From contig NZ_JACHTD010000001.1 of NCBI RefSeq assembly GCF_014145665.1, forward strand, positions 484,809 through 548,808: DNA of 64,000 nt, written 5' to 3'. The notes below the pieces were generated by a model that saw only the letters and a program-made list of their open reading frames with translations, was not told the DNA's origin and did no database searches. This document shows, piece after piece, positions 16,835 to 24,728 of this stretch; the stretch's first letter is position 1; each line of letters begins with the position of its first letter. This DNA comes from Myroides sp. NP-2. Lineage in GTDB: Bacteria > Bacteroidota > Bacteroidia > Flavobacteriales > Flavobacteriaceae. The position numbers were made by a program, and so were the translations under genes.

Positions 16835-17269
16835 ATGCGCAGTATTAAAATTATAGCAAGTCTACTCTTGGTTGTCGTGTTTCAAGCTTGTCAATCAAAA
16901 GCAGATGTGAAGTCCATCCAAGCCCATATCAACGGGTATTGGGAAATTGAAAAAGCACAACTGCCAGACGGCACTGAAAAAGATTACTCCATTAACACAA
17001 CTATTGATTACTTCGAATTAAAAGAAGATCAAACAGGAGTGCGCTACAAAGTTACGCCACAATTTAACGGAGAGTTTTTGACTAATGATGTGCCTGAAAC
17101 TTTTGTCGTAAAACAAAAAGATAATGGGATTTGGTTGGCGTATAAAACCGAATTTTCCACTTGGGAAGAACAAGTGTTGTCTGTCACAGAAGATAAGATG
17201 GTGATGGAAAACGAAACAAAAATTAAGTACTTTTATAAAAGAGCTAATCCGATTCAAATCAAAGAATAG
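16835..17269 (+). CDS. Hypothetical lipoprotein, lipocalin-like size
   Basis: A 144-residue protein with a lipoprotein signal ending in VVFQAC (cysteine 19). The mature part begins with INGYWEIEKAQLPDG and is predicted all-beta, resembling small lipocalin-like lipoproteins of Flavobacteria, but I see no diagnostic motif. It lies 8 bp after ftsY and 2 bp before the DUF721 gene, so all three are probably cotranscribed. Function unknown. Confidence 0.75.
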   Translation: MRSIKIIASLLLVVVFQACQSKADVKSIQAHINGYWEIEKAQLPDGTEKDYSINTTIDYFELKEDQTGVRYKVTPQFNGEFLTNDVPETFVVKQKDNGIWLAYKTEFSTWEEQVLSVTEDKMVMENETKIKYFYKRANPIQIKE

Positions 17270-17271
17270 AA

Positions 17272-17601
17272 GTGAGTAAATACAATCCTTATCAACGCAA
17301 TAAAGTAACCCCTCGGGTAAGAGAAGGCAAAGGAATGGCTGATTTATTACAGCTTTTTAGAACGGAAAACAACCTAGACCATGGACTAAATGAATTTGAT
17401 GTTTTCGATGCTTGGAAAGTTGTGTTAGGACCTGGTATTGCTTCTTATACCCAGGATTTGGCGTTTAAAAAGAACACGCTCTACGTCAAGCTATCTTCTT
17501 CTATTGTTCGCGATGAACTTGGGTATGGAAAGGATAAAATTATCAAAATGCTCAACGAAGAATTAAAAAGAGAATTAATTGTCTCACTTGTTTTGAGATA
17601 G
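17272..17601 (+). CDS. DUF721 (DciA-like) protein
   Basis: A 109-residue protein with the DUF721 pattern: FDAWKVVLGPGIASYTQDLAF followed by LYVKLSSSIVRDEL and KIIKMLNEEL. DUF721 includes DciA, which helps load the replicative helicase in bacteria without DnaC; that role is inferred here. The start is a GTG two bases after the preceding stop. A terminator follows. Confidence 0.85.
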   Translation: MSKYNPYQRNKVTPRVREGKGMADLLQLFRTENNLDHGLNEFDVFDAWKVVLGPGIASYTQDLAFKKNTLYVKLSSSIVRDELGYGKDKIIKMLNEELKRELIVSLVLR

Positions 17602-17622
17602 CGAAGCAATCATAAATCATAC

Positions 17623-17663
17623 GAAAGCGATAAGTAGGTCAAATACTTGTCGCTTTTTTTTAT
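17623..17663 (+). terminator. Rho-independent terminator after the DUF721 gene
   Basis: AAAGCGATAAGTA pairs with TACTTGTCGCTTT, followed by a run of T residues. It isolates the NO-related genes from the ftsY operon. Confidence 0.8.
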
Positions 17664-17671
17664 TATCAATT

Positions 17672-17716
17672 AAAAGACATTTATGTCTTCTATTATAAAA
17701 ATATAATGTATATTTG
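17672..17716 (+). promoter_or_regulatory. Nitrogen-oxide-type palindrome plus -7 element of the small 17728 gene
   Basis: AAAAGACATTTATGTCTTCT (17672-17691) contains the inverted repeat AAGACA-n4-TGTCTT. The same sequence recurs before norZ and nirK. TATATTTG (17709-17716) is a perfect -7 element, centred 31 bp downstream of the palindrome centre. Confidence 0.65.
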
Positions 17717-17727
17717 TAGTAGTTAAG

Positions 17728-17931
17728 TTGAAGCTAGGTGTAGTAGTCCATGTCGTGGATGAAGCTTCTATCGAGCAAGGCTGTGGTTTAGGCTTGGTTC
17801 ACTGTGCTGAAAAACAGCTGAGTTCCATTTCTTCTATATTCAAAGCAATTCAGTGTGAATGGCAACCTATAGGAGAAATAACAACCTTAAAAGAGTTCAT
17901 CCAGGGAAGCAAGTTGGCATGGCTCTTTTAA
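17728..17931 (+). CDS. Small unknown protein in the NO-reductase locus
   Basis: I do not recognise this 67-residue protein. It starts at a TTG 11 bp after a perfect -7 element, so the transcript would have almost no leader; no in-frame ATG exists. Codon use looks like that of neighbouring genes. Features are a hydrophobic N terminus (LGVVVHVV), cysteines at 18, 26 and 43, one histidine near each of the first two, and no signal peptide. It lies between its own palindrome-containing promoter and its own terminator, immediately before norZ, so it is an independent unit likely co-regulated with NO reduction. An alternative is that the region acts as a regulatory RNA and the frame is fortuitous. 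Confidence 0.5.
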   Translation: MKLGVVVHVVDEASIEQGCGLGLVHCAEKQLSSISSIFKAIQCEWQPIGEITTLKEFIQGSKLAWLF

Positions 17932-17948
17932 AGATTTGAACGTATGAC

Positions 17949-17971
17949 GGGAAGGAAGATTCCCTTTTTTT
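17949..17971 (+). terminator. Terminator between the small 17728 gene and norZ
   Basis: GGGAA (17950-17954) pairs with TTCCC (17960-17964), followed by seven T residues. The stem is short but the T run is strong. It falls inside the 5' extension that an early norZ start would need. Confidence 0.6.
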
Positions 17972-17981
17972 ATAACAACAT

Positions 17982-17999
17982 AAAAGACATTTTTGTCCT
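17982..17999 (+). promoter_or_regulatory. Nitrogen-oxide-type palindrome before norZ
   Basis: AAAAGACATTTTTGTCCT, one base from perfect symmetry (AAGACA / TGTCCT), 13 bp before the norZ ATG. It contains CATTTTTG (17988-17995), which matches the -7 consensus except for its first base; if that is the norZ -7 element, the regulator would sit directly on the core promoter, as a repressor would. Confidence 0.6.
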
Positions 18000-18012
18000 C
18001 TATTTTAAGCTA

Positions 18013-20259
18013 ATGAATACAAGTCAAAAAAAATTGTGGATAGCCTTTACGGTAGTAATGCTATTCTCCTTTGGGGTTCTTGGATACTACGGGTTTGAAC
18101 TCTATCAAGAAGCGCCTCCCATACCAGTAGAAGTTAAAACAGCAGATGGGCAAGTAGTTTTGGTTGAAAGCGATATTCGCGATGGTCAAAACGTTTGGCA
18201 AAGTATAGGAGGACAAGAAGTGGGGTCTGTTTGGGGACACGGAGCTTATGTTGCACCCGACTGGACGGCGGATTACCTGCATCGCGAAGCCTTGTTTTTG
18301 TTGGATTTCTATGCGAATCAAACCTATAGTAAGCCTTATGCCTCAGCGAGTCCAGAAGAGCAAGCAGCACTACAAGTGCAATTGCAGCGCATGATTCGCA
18401 ACAATACATATGATAAAACTACAGGAGTATTAACGATTACAGCAGAGCGAAATCAAGCGCGCTTGTATCTCCAAGACTATTACGGCAAGTTGTTTACTGA
18501 CGATCCTGCCTTTGATCAGTTGCGCAAGGATTATGCTATCCCTAACAACGCAATTAAAGATACAACTCGATTAAAGCAAATGAGTGCGTTTTTCTTTTGG
18601 GCAACTTGGGCAACAGTTACCAACAGACCTGATCACAATATCAGCTATACACACAATTGGCCTGCGGATGAATTGGTAGGCAACAAGGCAACAACACCTT
18701 TATTAGCTTGGTCTGGCGTTAGTATTATTCTGCTCATTTTTGCAGTAGGTATGTTGGTGTATTACCACGTAGCATCTAAGAAAGAGGAAGAAGAACTAGT
18801 ACCTGTTGCAGATCCTGTTTCCAATGGAACGACAACAAAGAGTATGACCCGATTGAAAAAGTATTTCTGGGTAGTGTGTTTGTTGATGTTCCTCCAAGTA
18901 GGTTTGGGAATTATTACAGCACATTATGGTGTAGAAGGACAAGGACTATATGGTATTCCACTAGATCAAATGCTGCCGTATGCTGTAACGCGTACTTGGC
19001 ACACCCAGTTGGCTATCTTTTGGATTGCCACAGCTTGGTTGGGGACAGGACTTTACATTGCCCCTGCCGTTGGAGGTAGGGATCCAAAATATCAAGTCTT
19101 TGGTGTTGACTTTTTGTTTTTTGCCTTGCTGATTATTGTTTTGGGATCAATGATTGGACAGTGGTTCGGTATTATGCAAAAGTTAGATTTAGTACAAAAC
19201 TTCTGGTTCGGTCACCAAGGATATGAATACGTTGATTTAGGGCGTTTTTGGCAACTATTTCTCTTCGTTGGACTCTTTGTATGGTTGGCATTAATGATTC
19301 GTCCTTTAGTGCCTGTTTTAAAGGAAAAAGGCAGTCATCGCAACCTAATCATCCTCTTTTTAATTTCATGTGGAGCGATAGCCTTGTTCTATGGAGCAGG
19401 TTTGATGTGGGGAAGACAGACTAATTTAGCTATTGCAGAATACTGGAGATGGTGGGTGGTTCACTTATGGGTAGAAGGATTCTTTGAGGTATTTGCAACG
19501 GTGGTTTTGGCATTTTTATTTGTGCGCATGGGATTGATAAAAACCAAGACGGCAACAAATGGGGCGTTATTCTCTACCATTGTCTTTATGTCAGGCGGAA
19601 TTATAGGAACCTTTCACCACTTGTACTTCTCTGGAACGCCAACTGCAGTCATGGCTTTAGGAGCGACTTTTAGCGCCTTAGAAGTTGTTCCATTAACCCT
19701 AATTGGTTATGAAGCCTACGAGAATTACAAGCTGTCGAAACAGCAAGGATGGCTGCAAGATTACAAATGGCCGATTTACTTTATGATAGCCGTGGCTTTT
19801 TGGAATTTCTTAGGTGCAGGTGTATTTGGGTTTATCATCAATCCTCCGATTGCGCTGTATTATGTTCAAGGATTAAATACAACACCACTGCACGGACATA
19901 CGGCCTTATTTGGGGTATATGGGATGCTGGGAATTGGCTTGATGCTCTTTGTTTTGCGAAGTATGTACAGACAGGTACAATGGAATGAAAAATTATTAAA
20001 AATAGGCTTTTGGGGACTGAATATCGGTTTACTCCTCATGGCGTTGTTGAGTCTTTTACCAATCGGTATTTGGCAAGCCATAGCGAGTATTGAACACGGA
20101 ATGTGGTATGCGCGTTCAAGTGAATTGATGCAATTACCTGCCATGAATACCCTTAAATGGTTGAGAACTATTGGCGATGTAATCTTTACCATTGGAATTT
20201 TTGCCATCGTCTTATTTGTATTCAAATTAACACTTAAAAAAAATAACCATGAAAAATAG
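18013..20259 (+). CDS. norZ: Quinol-dependent nitric oxide reductase (qNOR, NorZ/NorB)
   Basis: Reduces two NO to N2O in the inner membrane with electrons from quinol. The 748-residue protein has an N-terminal membrane helix, a periplasmic domain (about residues 25-215) with the qNOR signature VWQSIGGQEVGSVWGHGAY, and then about twelve helices of the heme-copper oxidase-like core with conserved histidines in TRTWHTQLAIFW, WVVHLWVEGFFEVF and FHHLYFSG. I start it at the ATG at 18013. An upstream in-frame start at 17944 would be translated through a terminator and the palindrome. It overlaps ric by 11 bp. Confidence 0.95.
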   Translation: MNTSQKKLWIAFTVVMLFSFGVLGYYGFELYQEAPPIPVEVKTADGQVVLVESDIRDGQNVWQSIGGQEVGSVWGHGAYVAPDWTADYLHREALFLLDFYANQTYSKPYASASPEEQAALQVQLQRMIRNNTYDKTTGVLTITAERNQARLYLQDYYGKLFTDDPAFDQLRKDYAIPNNAIKDTTRLKQMSAFFFWATWATVTNRPDHNISYTHNWPADELVGNKATTPLLAWSGVSIILLIFAVGMLVYYHVASKKEEEELVPVADPVSNGTTTKSMTRLKKYFWVVCLLMFLQVGLGIITAHYGVEGQGLYGIPLDQMLPYAVTRTWHTQLAIFWIATAWLGTGLYIAPAVGGRDPKYQVFGVDFLFFALLIIVLGSMIGQWFGIMQKLDLVQNFWFGHQGYEYVDLGRFWQLFLFVGLFVWLALMIRPLVPVLKEKGSHRNLIILFLISCGAIALFYGAGLMWGRQTNLAIAEYWRWWVVHLWVEGFFEVFATVVLAFLFVRMGLIKTKTATNGALFSTIVFMSGGIIGTFHHLYFSGTPTAVMALGATFSALEVVPLTLIGYEAYENYKLSKQQGWLQDYKWPIYFMIAVAFWNFLGAGVFGFIINPPIALYYVQGLNTTPLHGHTALFGVYGMLGIGLMLFVLRSMYRQVQWNEKLLKIGFWGLNIGLLLMALLSLLPIGIWQAIASIEHGMWYARSSELMQLPAMNTLKWLRTIGDVIFTIGIFAIVLFVFKLTLKKNNHEK

Positions 20260-20962
20260 AACAATTGGCTCATTTGTAGCAGAAGATTTTAGAACAGCAG
20301 CAGTTTTCAACAAATACGGAATTGATTTTTGCTGTAAAGGGGGGCGAACCCTGGATGAAGTATGTGAAAAGAAGACAGTAAACCCGGAGGAACTACTCAG
20401 TGAGTTAGAAGGCGTTTTGAATCAACAAACCGAAAATAATATCGACTTTAGACATTGGCCTTTGGATTTATTGGCTGACTATATCGAAAAAACGCATCAC
20501 CGCTATGTGGAAGAAAAAATTCCAGTATTGCTACAGTTTTTGAATAAGCTAAGCAAAGTACACGGTGAAAGACATCCGGAGCTCTTTGAAATAAATGAAC
20601 TGTTTACGGGATGTGCACAAGAACTTAGTCAACATTTGAAAAAAGAGGAGCTAGTGTTATTTCCCTTTGTGCGAAAAATGGTCACTGCAACGATTACTGG
20701 ACAAGCAATTGAAGCTCCTCATTTTGGCACGGTCGAGCACCCCGTGGAGATGATGATGCACGAACACGATAACGAAGGAGAGCGATTCCGTAAAATAGCC
20801 GCCTTGTCAAATAATTACACCCCTCCTGCAGATGCGTGTAATACATATAAAGTGACATTTGCCATGCTCAAAGAATTTGAAGAAGATCTTCACAAGCATA
20901 TCCACTTAGAGAACAATATCTTATTTCCAAGTGCAGTGATACTAGAACAAAAAATGAATTAA
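20249..20962 (+). CDS. ric: Iron-sulfur cluster repair di-iron protein (Ric/YtfE/ScdA)
   Basis: Repairs iron-sulfur clusters damaged by NO or peroxide. The 237-residue protein has the N-terminal DUF542 domain with the paired cysteines of GIDFCCKGGR (28-29), then a hemerythrin-like four-helix domain with di-iron ligands visible as H84, H105/H109, H129 and E134 (HLKKEE), H171/H173 and a C-terminal HLENNILFP. It overlaps norZ by 11 bp, so NO removal and damage repair are coupled in one operon. Confidence 0.94.
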   Translation: MKNRTIGSFVAEDFRTAAVFNKYGIDFCCKGGRTLDEVCEKKTVNPEELLSELEGVLNQQTENNIDFRHWPLDLLADYIEKTHHRYVEEKIPVLLQFLNKLSKVHGERHPELFEINELFTGCAQELSQHLKKEELVLFPFVRKMVTATITGQAIEAPHFGTVEHPVEMMMHEHDNEGERFRKIAALSNNYTPPADACNTYKVTFAMLKEFEEDLHKHIHLENNILFPSAVILEQKMN

Positions 20963-21098
20963 TTCTTTTGACTAAAACAGGAGGGGTTGATGGAGAAAAG
21001 AGGAAAGAGAAAAGAGGAGTTGACCTCTCTTGTTTTCTGAAAAGACTAATAGGAAAAGTTGAATAGCTGTTTTATATTCGTATAGTAAAAATCAAACT

Positions 21099-21554
21099 AT
21101 GAGTGAGTTACATCTTTTATTGATACTCCATTTGGTTGGAGCTACAATCTGGGTAGGAGGACATATTCTGCTTTGTACCGTTATTTTACCTCAAGTATGG
21201 AAGGAGAAATCGGTAGAAAAACTGTTTAACTTTGAAAGTCGGTATGAGTGGATTGGCATGCCTGCATTGCTCGTGATGTTGATTACTGGTGTGCGAATGG
21301 CGTATCTCTACAATGTGAAAATAGCGCAATGGTTTGCCTTTGAAACACCTATTGAACGCGTAATTTCACTCAAATTGAGCCTATTGTTCGCTATTGTTTT
21401 ACTCGCACTTAGTGCACAATTTTATGTGCTACCTCGTTTGAAAACCAGCATAAGCAAATTGCCGTTAATGGCTTTTCACATGATTGCTGTCACACTCATT
21501 AGTTTGGCGATGTTGATTTTGGGAAGTTTCGTGCGATATGGAGGAATGGTCTAA
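21099..21554 (+). CDS. CopD-like four-helix membrane protein
   Basis: A 151-residue membrane protein with four predicted helices. The N-terminal HLVGATIWVGGH and C-terminal FVRYGG, with histidines in helices 1 and 4, match the CopD (copper resistance D) type domain, which may bind heme or copper. Genes of this type often accompany NO or nitrite reductases in Bacteroidota, so a role in copper supply or electron transfer is plausible but unproven. It is 136 bp after ric, so it may have its own promoter. Confidence 0.7.
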   Translation: MSELHLLLILHLVGATIWVGGHILLCTVILPQVWKEKSVEKLFNFESRYEWIGMPALLVMLITGVRMAYLYNVKIAQWFAFETPIERVISLKLSLLFAIVLLALSAQFYVLPRLKTSISKLPLMAFHMIAVTLISLAMLILGSFVRYGGMV

Positions 21555-21558
21555 ATCC

Positions 21559-21930
21559 TTACTTTATTTTACTTTGATACGCTCGATGTTTCGCTCCCCA
21601 TTGTTCTAACGCAGGCCATATTGGAAGCAAATCTAACGCGATAGAAGTCAAACTGTATTCTACACGCGGAGGCACTTCAGCAAATACTTGTCTATGAATG
21701 AGCTGGTCTGCTTCTAGCTCTTTTAATTGAAGCGCTAGCATGCGATCCGTGATCCCGTGAAGCTTTTCTTTTAATTCGCTAAATCGCAATACTTTGTATT
21801 CCGCTAGATGGAATAATATCATCATTTTCCATCGACCACCTATTTTACAAATCGTATAAATGGCATCGCAATTCGCGGTTATAAAATCTCTATTGATACT
21901 ATTGGTTGAATTTTCTTTTCTCTTTGCCAT
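21559..21930 (-). CDS. HxlR-family transcriptional regulator
   Basis: A 123-residue winged-helix regulator. The core motif GGRWKMMILFHLAEYKVLRFSELK...GITDRMLALQLKELEADQLIHR is diagnostic of HxlR, followed by the PPRVEYSLT wing. It is divergent from an MFS exporter with 139 bp between them, the usual layout for local control of a transporter. It lacks the redox cysteine found near the N terminus of HypR-type members (its cysteines are elsewhere, in NCDAIYTICKIGG). Confidence 0.9.
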   Translation of the reverse strand: MAKRKENSTNSINRDFITANCDAIYTICKIGGRWKMMILFHLAEYKVLRFSELKEKLHGITDRMLALQLKELEADQLIHRQVFAEVPPRVEYSLTSIALDLLPIWPALEQWGAKHRAYQSKIK

Positions 21931-21993
21931 GACTTACAAATTTGTTAGTTACTCACAATAGAGGTTTGGTTAGTTTCCAATCCTTACTCGTTT

Positions 21994-22001
21994 TATTTTT
22001 G
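21994..22001 (+). promoter_or_regulatory. -7 element of the MFS gene at 22070
   Basis: TATTTTTG, perfect -7 match; a TTTG at 21965-21968 is a little far (25 bp spacer) to be its -33 element. The region between it and the HxlR start contains two GTTAGTT copies (21944 and 21969 area) that could be HxlR half-sites. Confidence 0.45.
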
Positions 22002-22069
22002 TCCACATTCAATTCAAGGCAACCAAAATATAAAATGCCTTGTCTACAAAAGTATAACGATTATTTTTT

Positions 22070-23212
22070 ATGAAAAAATATGCTTACGCAGGAGCTCTAG
22101 GTTTATGGAGTATTATTACCACCGAATTTGGTGTTATTGGAGTATTACCACATATTGCAAGTCATTATCAAATTTCAATTGATCAAGCAAGTTGGTTATT
22201 GAGTGGTTTTGCATTGGTTATCGCCTTTTTTGGTCCTTTTATGACTATGCTTACCGCTCAAATAGATAAAAAGAAAATGATGCTAATCGCTCTTGCACTT
22301 TTCACTAGTACCAGTTTCTTATCTATATTGTTGCCTTCTTTTGGAATCCTCATGCTATTGCGATTGATCCCTGCTTTACTTCAACCCGTGTATATCGCCA
22401 ATGCATTGGCCGTAGCTGTAAATACCAGCCCTAAAGAAGAGGCAAGTAATCGAATGAGTATCGTCTTTAGTGGAATTACAATTGCTTCTTTTACGACGAT
22501 ACCTTTAGCTACGTATTGGACCAACCTAGTGGGGTTGCAAGCAGTTTTTGTCATTCAAACGCTAATTAGTGCGCTTGCGTTTATAGTGATTTATTTTGTA
22601 TTACCTCCTGTGGCAGGAAACCGTACAACACTCCCTGTCGGGATATGGGGAAGCCTGAAACAAGCCTCATTCATGCGAAGTGCACTTGTCAATTTATTTG
22701 TTATTGCGATGTGGTTTAGCGTTTATAGCTACTTTGCTGATTACCTCAATAAAGAAAAGGGGATGTCCGGTTATGAAGTAAGTAGTATGATTCTACTTTT
22801 TGGTGTAGTTGGGGTAGTAGCCATGGTTATAGGGGGTAAAATACTGAACAAAGGGGTTGTGTTTAGTAATGCCTTTTATGTTATTGGCGCAGGGTGTATA
22901 GCTATATTGCTATACGTATCTGGGAGTAACCTGTTTTTTACTAGCAGTTTAATCGTTCTTTGGAGTTTGTTCTATACTCCTGTTTTTCTTCAGGTCACTG
23001 CTTTTTTACAACGTACAACTTCAATTCCTTTTGAATTGGGAAGTAGTCTCTCAACCTCTCTTGGAAATTTAGGTATTGCATTAGGAACCTTTGTGGGTGG
23101 AAAGGTGATAGCAGACTATGGAATGCATTATTTGCCTTTAGTCATGCTTGGGTTTGCTGGAATAAGTTTTGTTTGTATTTTTTGGGTTGCAAGTAAAAAT
23201 AAATCAAAATAA
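22070..23212 (+). CDS. MFS transporter, AraJ/DHA1-like
   Basis: A 380-residue, twelve-helix transporter of the drug:H+ antiporter type. It starts with LGLWSIITTEFGVIGVLPHIA, the conserved first helix of the AraJ-like branch, and contains the loop motif TAQIDKKKMM between helices 2 and 3. Substrate unknown. Divergent from and probably controlled by the HxlR regulator. Confidence 0.88.
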   Translation: MKKYAYAGALGLWSIITTEFGVIGVLPHIASHYQISIDQASWLLSGFALVIAFFGPFMTMLTAQIDKKKMMLIALALFTSTSFLSILLPSFGILMLLRLIPALLQPVYIANALAVAVNTSPKEEASNRMSIVFSGITIASFTTIPLATYWTNLVGLQAVFVIQTLISALAFIVIYFVLPPVAGNRTTLPVGIWGSLKQASFMRSALVNLFVIAMWFSVYSYFADYLNKEKGMSGYEVSSMILLFGVVGVVAMVIGGKILNKGVVFSNAFYVIGAGCIAILLYVSGSNLFFTSSLIVLWSLFYTPVFLQVTAFLQRTTSIPFELGSSLSTSLGNLGIALGTFVGGKVIADYGMHYLPLVMLGFAGISFVCIFWVASKNKSK

Positions 23213-23215
23213 AAA

Positions 23216-23243
23216 TACGGTTTACAGTTAACTGTAAACCGTA
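23216..23243 (-). terminator. Perfect 28-bp-region palindrome, terminator of the nirK operon
   Basis: The 28 bases from TACGGTTTACAG onward read the same on both strands around a central GTTAAC. On the minus strand it is followed by TTTTTATTTT, so it should stop transcription coming from nirK-SUMF1-SCO1; on the plus strand the T-tract is missing. The stem uses the same GTTTAC/GTTAAC words as the repeats at 39.9 kb and 47.9 kb. Confidence 0.65.
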
Positions 23244-23312
23244 AACTATTGATTTTTATCGGTTAATATAGCCGAATAAAAAAGTGTTTTTCCAAAGTAA
23301 CTAGTTGCTTTT

Positions 23313-23936
23313 TTAGGGAATTAAGGCGAGTTGATGCTCAATTGCTTTAACAGTAGGAGCGTAGTCGATGCCTAGTCCTTCTTGTTGATATTCCAATTCG
23401 CCTTTTGTATTAAATACGCTGATGATATTGGAATGTGAAAAATCGATAGGGGAGATCTTCTTGTAATTAACGGCAAGTGTAGCGGCAAATTCTCTTGTAT
23501 TTTCTTCTGTAGAGCGCAGGAAAAGCCATTGATCTCCGTCCATTTTATTTTCTTTGGCAAAGGCTTTTAATCGTTCAGGCGTATCTACTTCAGGATCAAT
23601 ACTCACCAAAACGTATTTTAGGCGGTTTTTGTTTGCTCCTGTAACTCTTGTTTCAATATGGCGCATATCGGCAACCAATCGCGGACAAGCCGCTTTACAC
23701 GAGGTATAAATCATCACCATGACTATTACATTTCCTTGCAGATCCTTGAGTTCAATTTCACGACCCTCTTGGGTAGTCCAAGTAGACGGGAGATTGTATA
23801 CCGATAAGTCAGATAGTTCTGTGGTAACTGTTGTTTGTTCATTTGATCTAGTGATTTCTTCTGCCTTTTTTACTTCTTTACAGCCGGTCAATAGTAGAAC
23901 AAAAGAAGTGAGAAGTGATAGTGCTATCTTTTTCAT
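23313..23936 (-). CDS. SCO1/SenC family copper chaperone-like lipoprotein
   Basis: A 207-residue thioredoxin-fold protein with a lipoprotein signal (cysteine 19). The SCO copper site is complete: C80 and C84 in CKAAC, and H168 in DFSHSNII. SCO proteins deliver copper or reduce cysteines at copper sites. As the third gene after nirK (11 bp from the SUMF1 gene), it probably metallates the nitrite reductase rather than an oxidase. Confidence 0.92.
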   Translation of the reverse strand: MKKIALSLLTSFVLLLTGCKEVKKAEEITRSNEQTTVTTELSDLSVYNLPSTWTTQEGREIELKDLQGNVIVMVMIYTSCKAACPRLVADMRHIETRVTGANKNRLKYVLVSIDPEVDTPERLKAFAKENKMDGDQWLFLRSTEENTREFAATLAVNYKKISPIDFSHSNIISVFNTKGELEYQQEGLGIDYAPTVKAIEHQLALIP

Positions 23937-23947
23937 AAACTTGTATT

Positions 23948-24727
23948 TTAGAGGTTTTTGGCGCAGCGAAAGCCCAAATTGACAGTGGTGAAATTGGCAC
24001 GCAAGCTTGAGCGAAAACCATAGCGCATAAAAGCGGCATAGTCCATTAAATCCGTAGCGTTGATCGAGGCACTGCCACAGAATAAATTTTCGTCATTACC
24101 TTTGTCTTTTCGACTTTCGCCTGACAAAAATATGGCATTGTAATCGTAGACCCATTCCCAAATTAACCCGTGCATATCATAAATTCCCCAATAGTTTTTT
24201 GGTGTGCTTTCTACTGCATTGAGGTAGGTTCTTGGGGTTTCATACCAAGCGAGAATATATTGGTTATAGGCTTCTTTTTCTCTTGCATCGAGTTGTTGTG
24301 CGTCTGCCATGGTTACGTATTCCCATTCGTCTAAAGTAGGTAGTCGCTTGCCTTGACATTCACAGTATTTTTTTGCTGCAAACCACGAGACGTTTGTCAC
24401 TGGAGCGTCTGAGCGCAAATCACCATAGTTAAGGTCTCCTTTCCAGTGTGAGAGGTAACTCTTGTTGGCAAATAATGCCTTGATTTGCGAACGACGATAC
24501 CCTGGGTTTTTATTCAAAAATTCCAAGTATTGCGCATTCGTAACCGCATGCGCATCCAATTGAAAAGAGGAAAGCTGTACATAGCCTTCTTCTGTACTGC
24601 CATATAGGGGTACAAACGTACCGCTGCGTATGGTTTGCATTGGGGTTGTTTGCTGTGCGATCCCCCACGAAAAGTGAAAAATGCACAGCAGAGTAACCCA
24701 ATAAGTGATGCGGTTTGTTTGAAACAT
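23948..24727 (-). CDS. SUMF1/formylglycine-generating-enzyme-fold exported protein
   Basis: A 259-residue protein from the ATG at 24727, one base after the nirK stop; an earlier in-frame start at 24796 would overlap the nirK end and is unlikely. It begins with a signal peptide (about residues 1-25, ending in GIAQQ). The SUMF1 domain fills the rest: DAHAVTNAQYLEFL, APVTNVSWFAAKKYCECQGKRLPTLDEWE, IYDMHGLIWEWVYDY and LGFRCAKNL. Known members include sulfatase activators and nonheme iron enzymes, but no sulfatase is nearby. Position between nirK and SCO1 suggests a role in nitrite reductase maturation or electron transfer; this is inference. Confidence 0.88.
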   Translation of the reverse strand: MFQTNRITYWVTLLCIFHFSWGIAQQTTPMQTIRSGTFVPLYGSTEEGYVQLSSFQLDAHAVTNAQYLEFLNKNPGYRRSQIKALFANKSYLSHWKGDLNYGDLRSDAPVTNVSWFAAKKYCECQGKRLPTLDEWEYVTMADAQQLDAREKEAYNQYILAWYETPRTYLNAVESTPKNYWGIYDMHGLIWEWVYDYNAIFLSGESRKDKGNDENLFCGSASINATDLMDYAAFMRYGFRSSLRANFTTVNLGFRCAKNL

Positions 24728-24728
24728 A

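Noticed and set aside
17750..17791. ATG-started 13-codon frame inside the small 17728 gene
   Set aside because: Much shorter than the TTG frame and without a start context; could be a leader peptide but nothing supports it.
17944..18012. Longer norZ starting at 17944
   Set aside because: The extra 23 codons run through a terminator and the NO-type palindrome; the same odd residues (IKDIFVLY) appear when the nirK palindrome is translated, so they come from the operator.
20990..21040. Possible terminator after ric (AGAGGAAAGAG... CCTCTCTTGTTTTCT)
   Set aside because: The stem is irregular and purine-rich runs make the pairing ambiguous; not listed as a feature.
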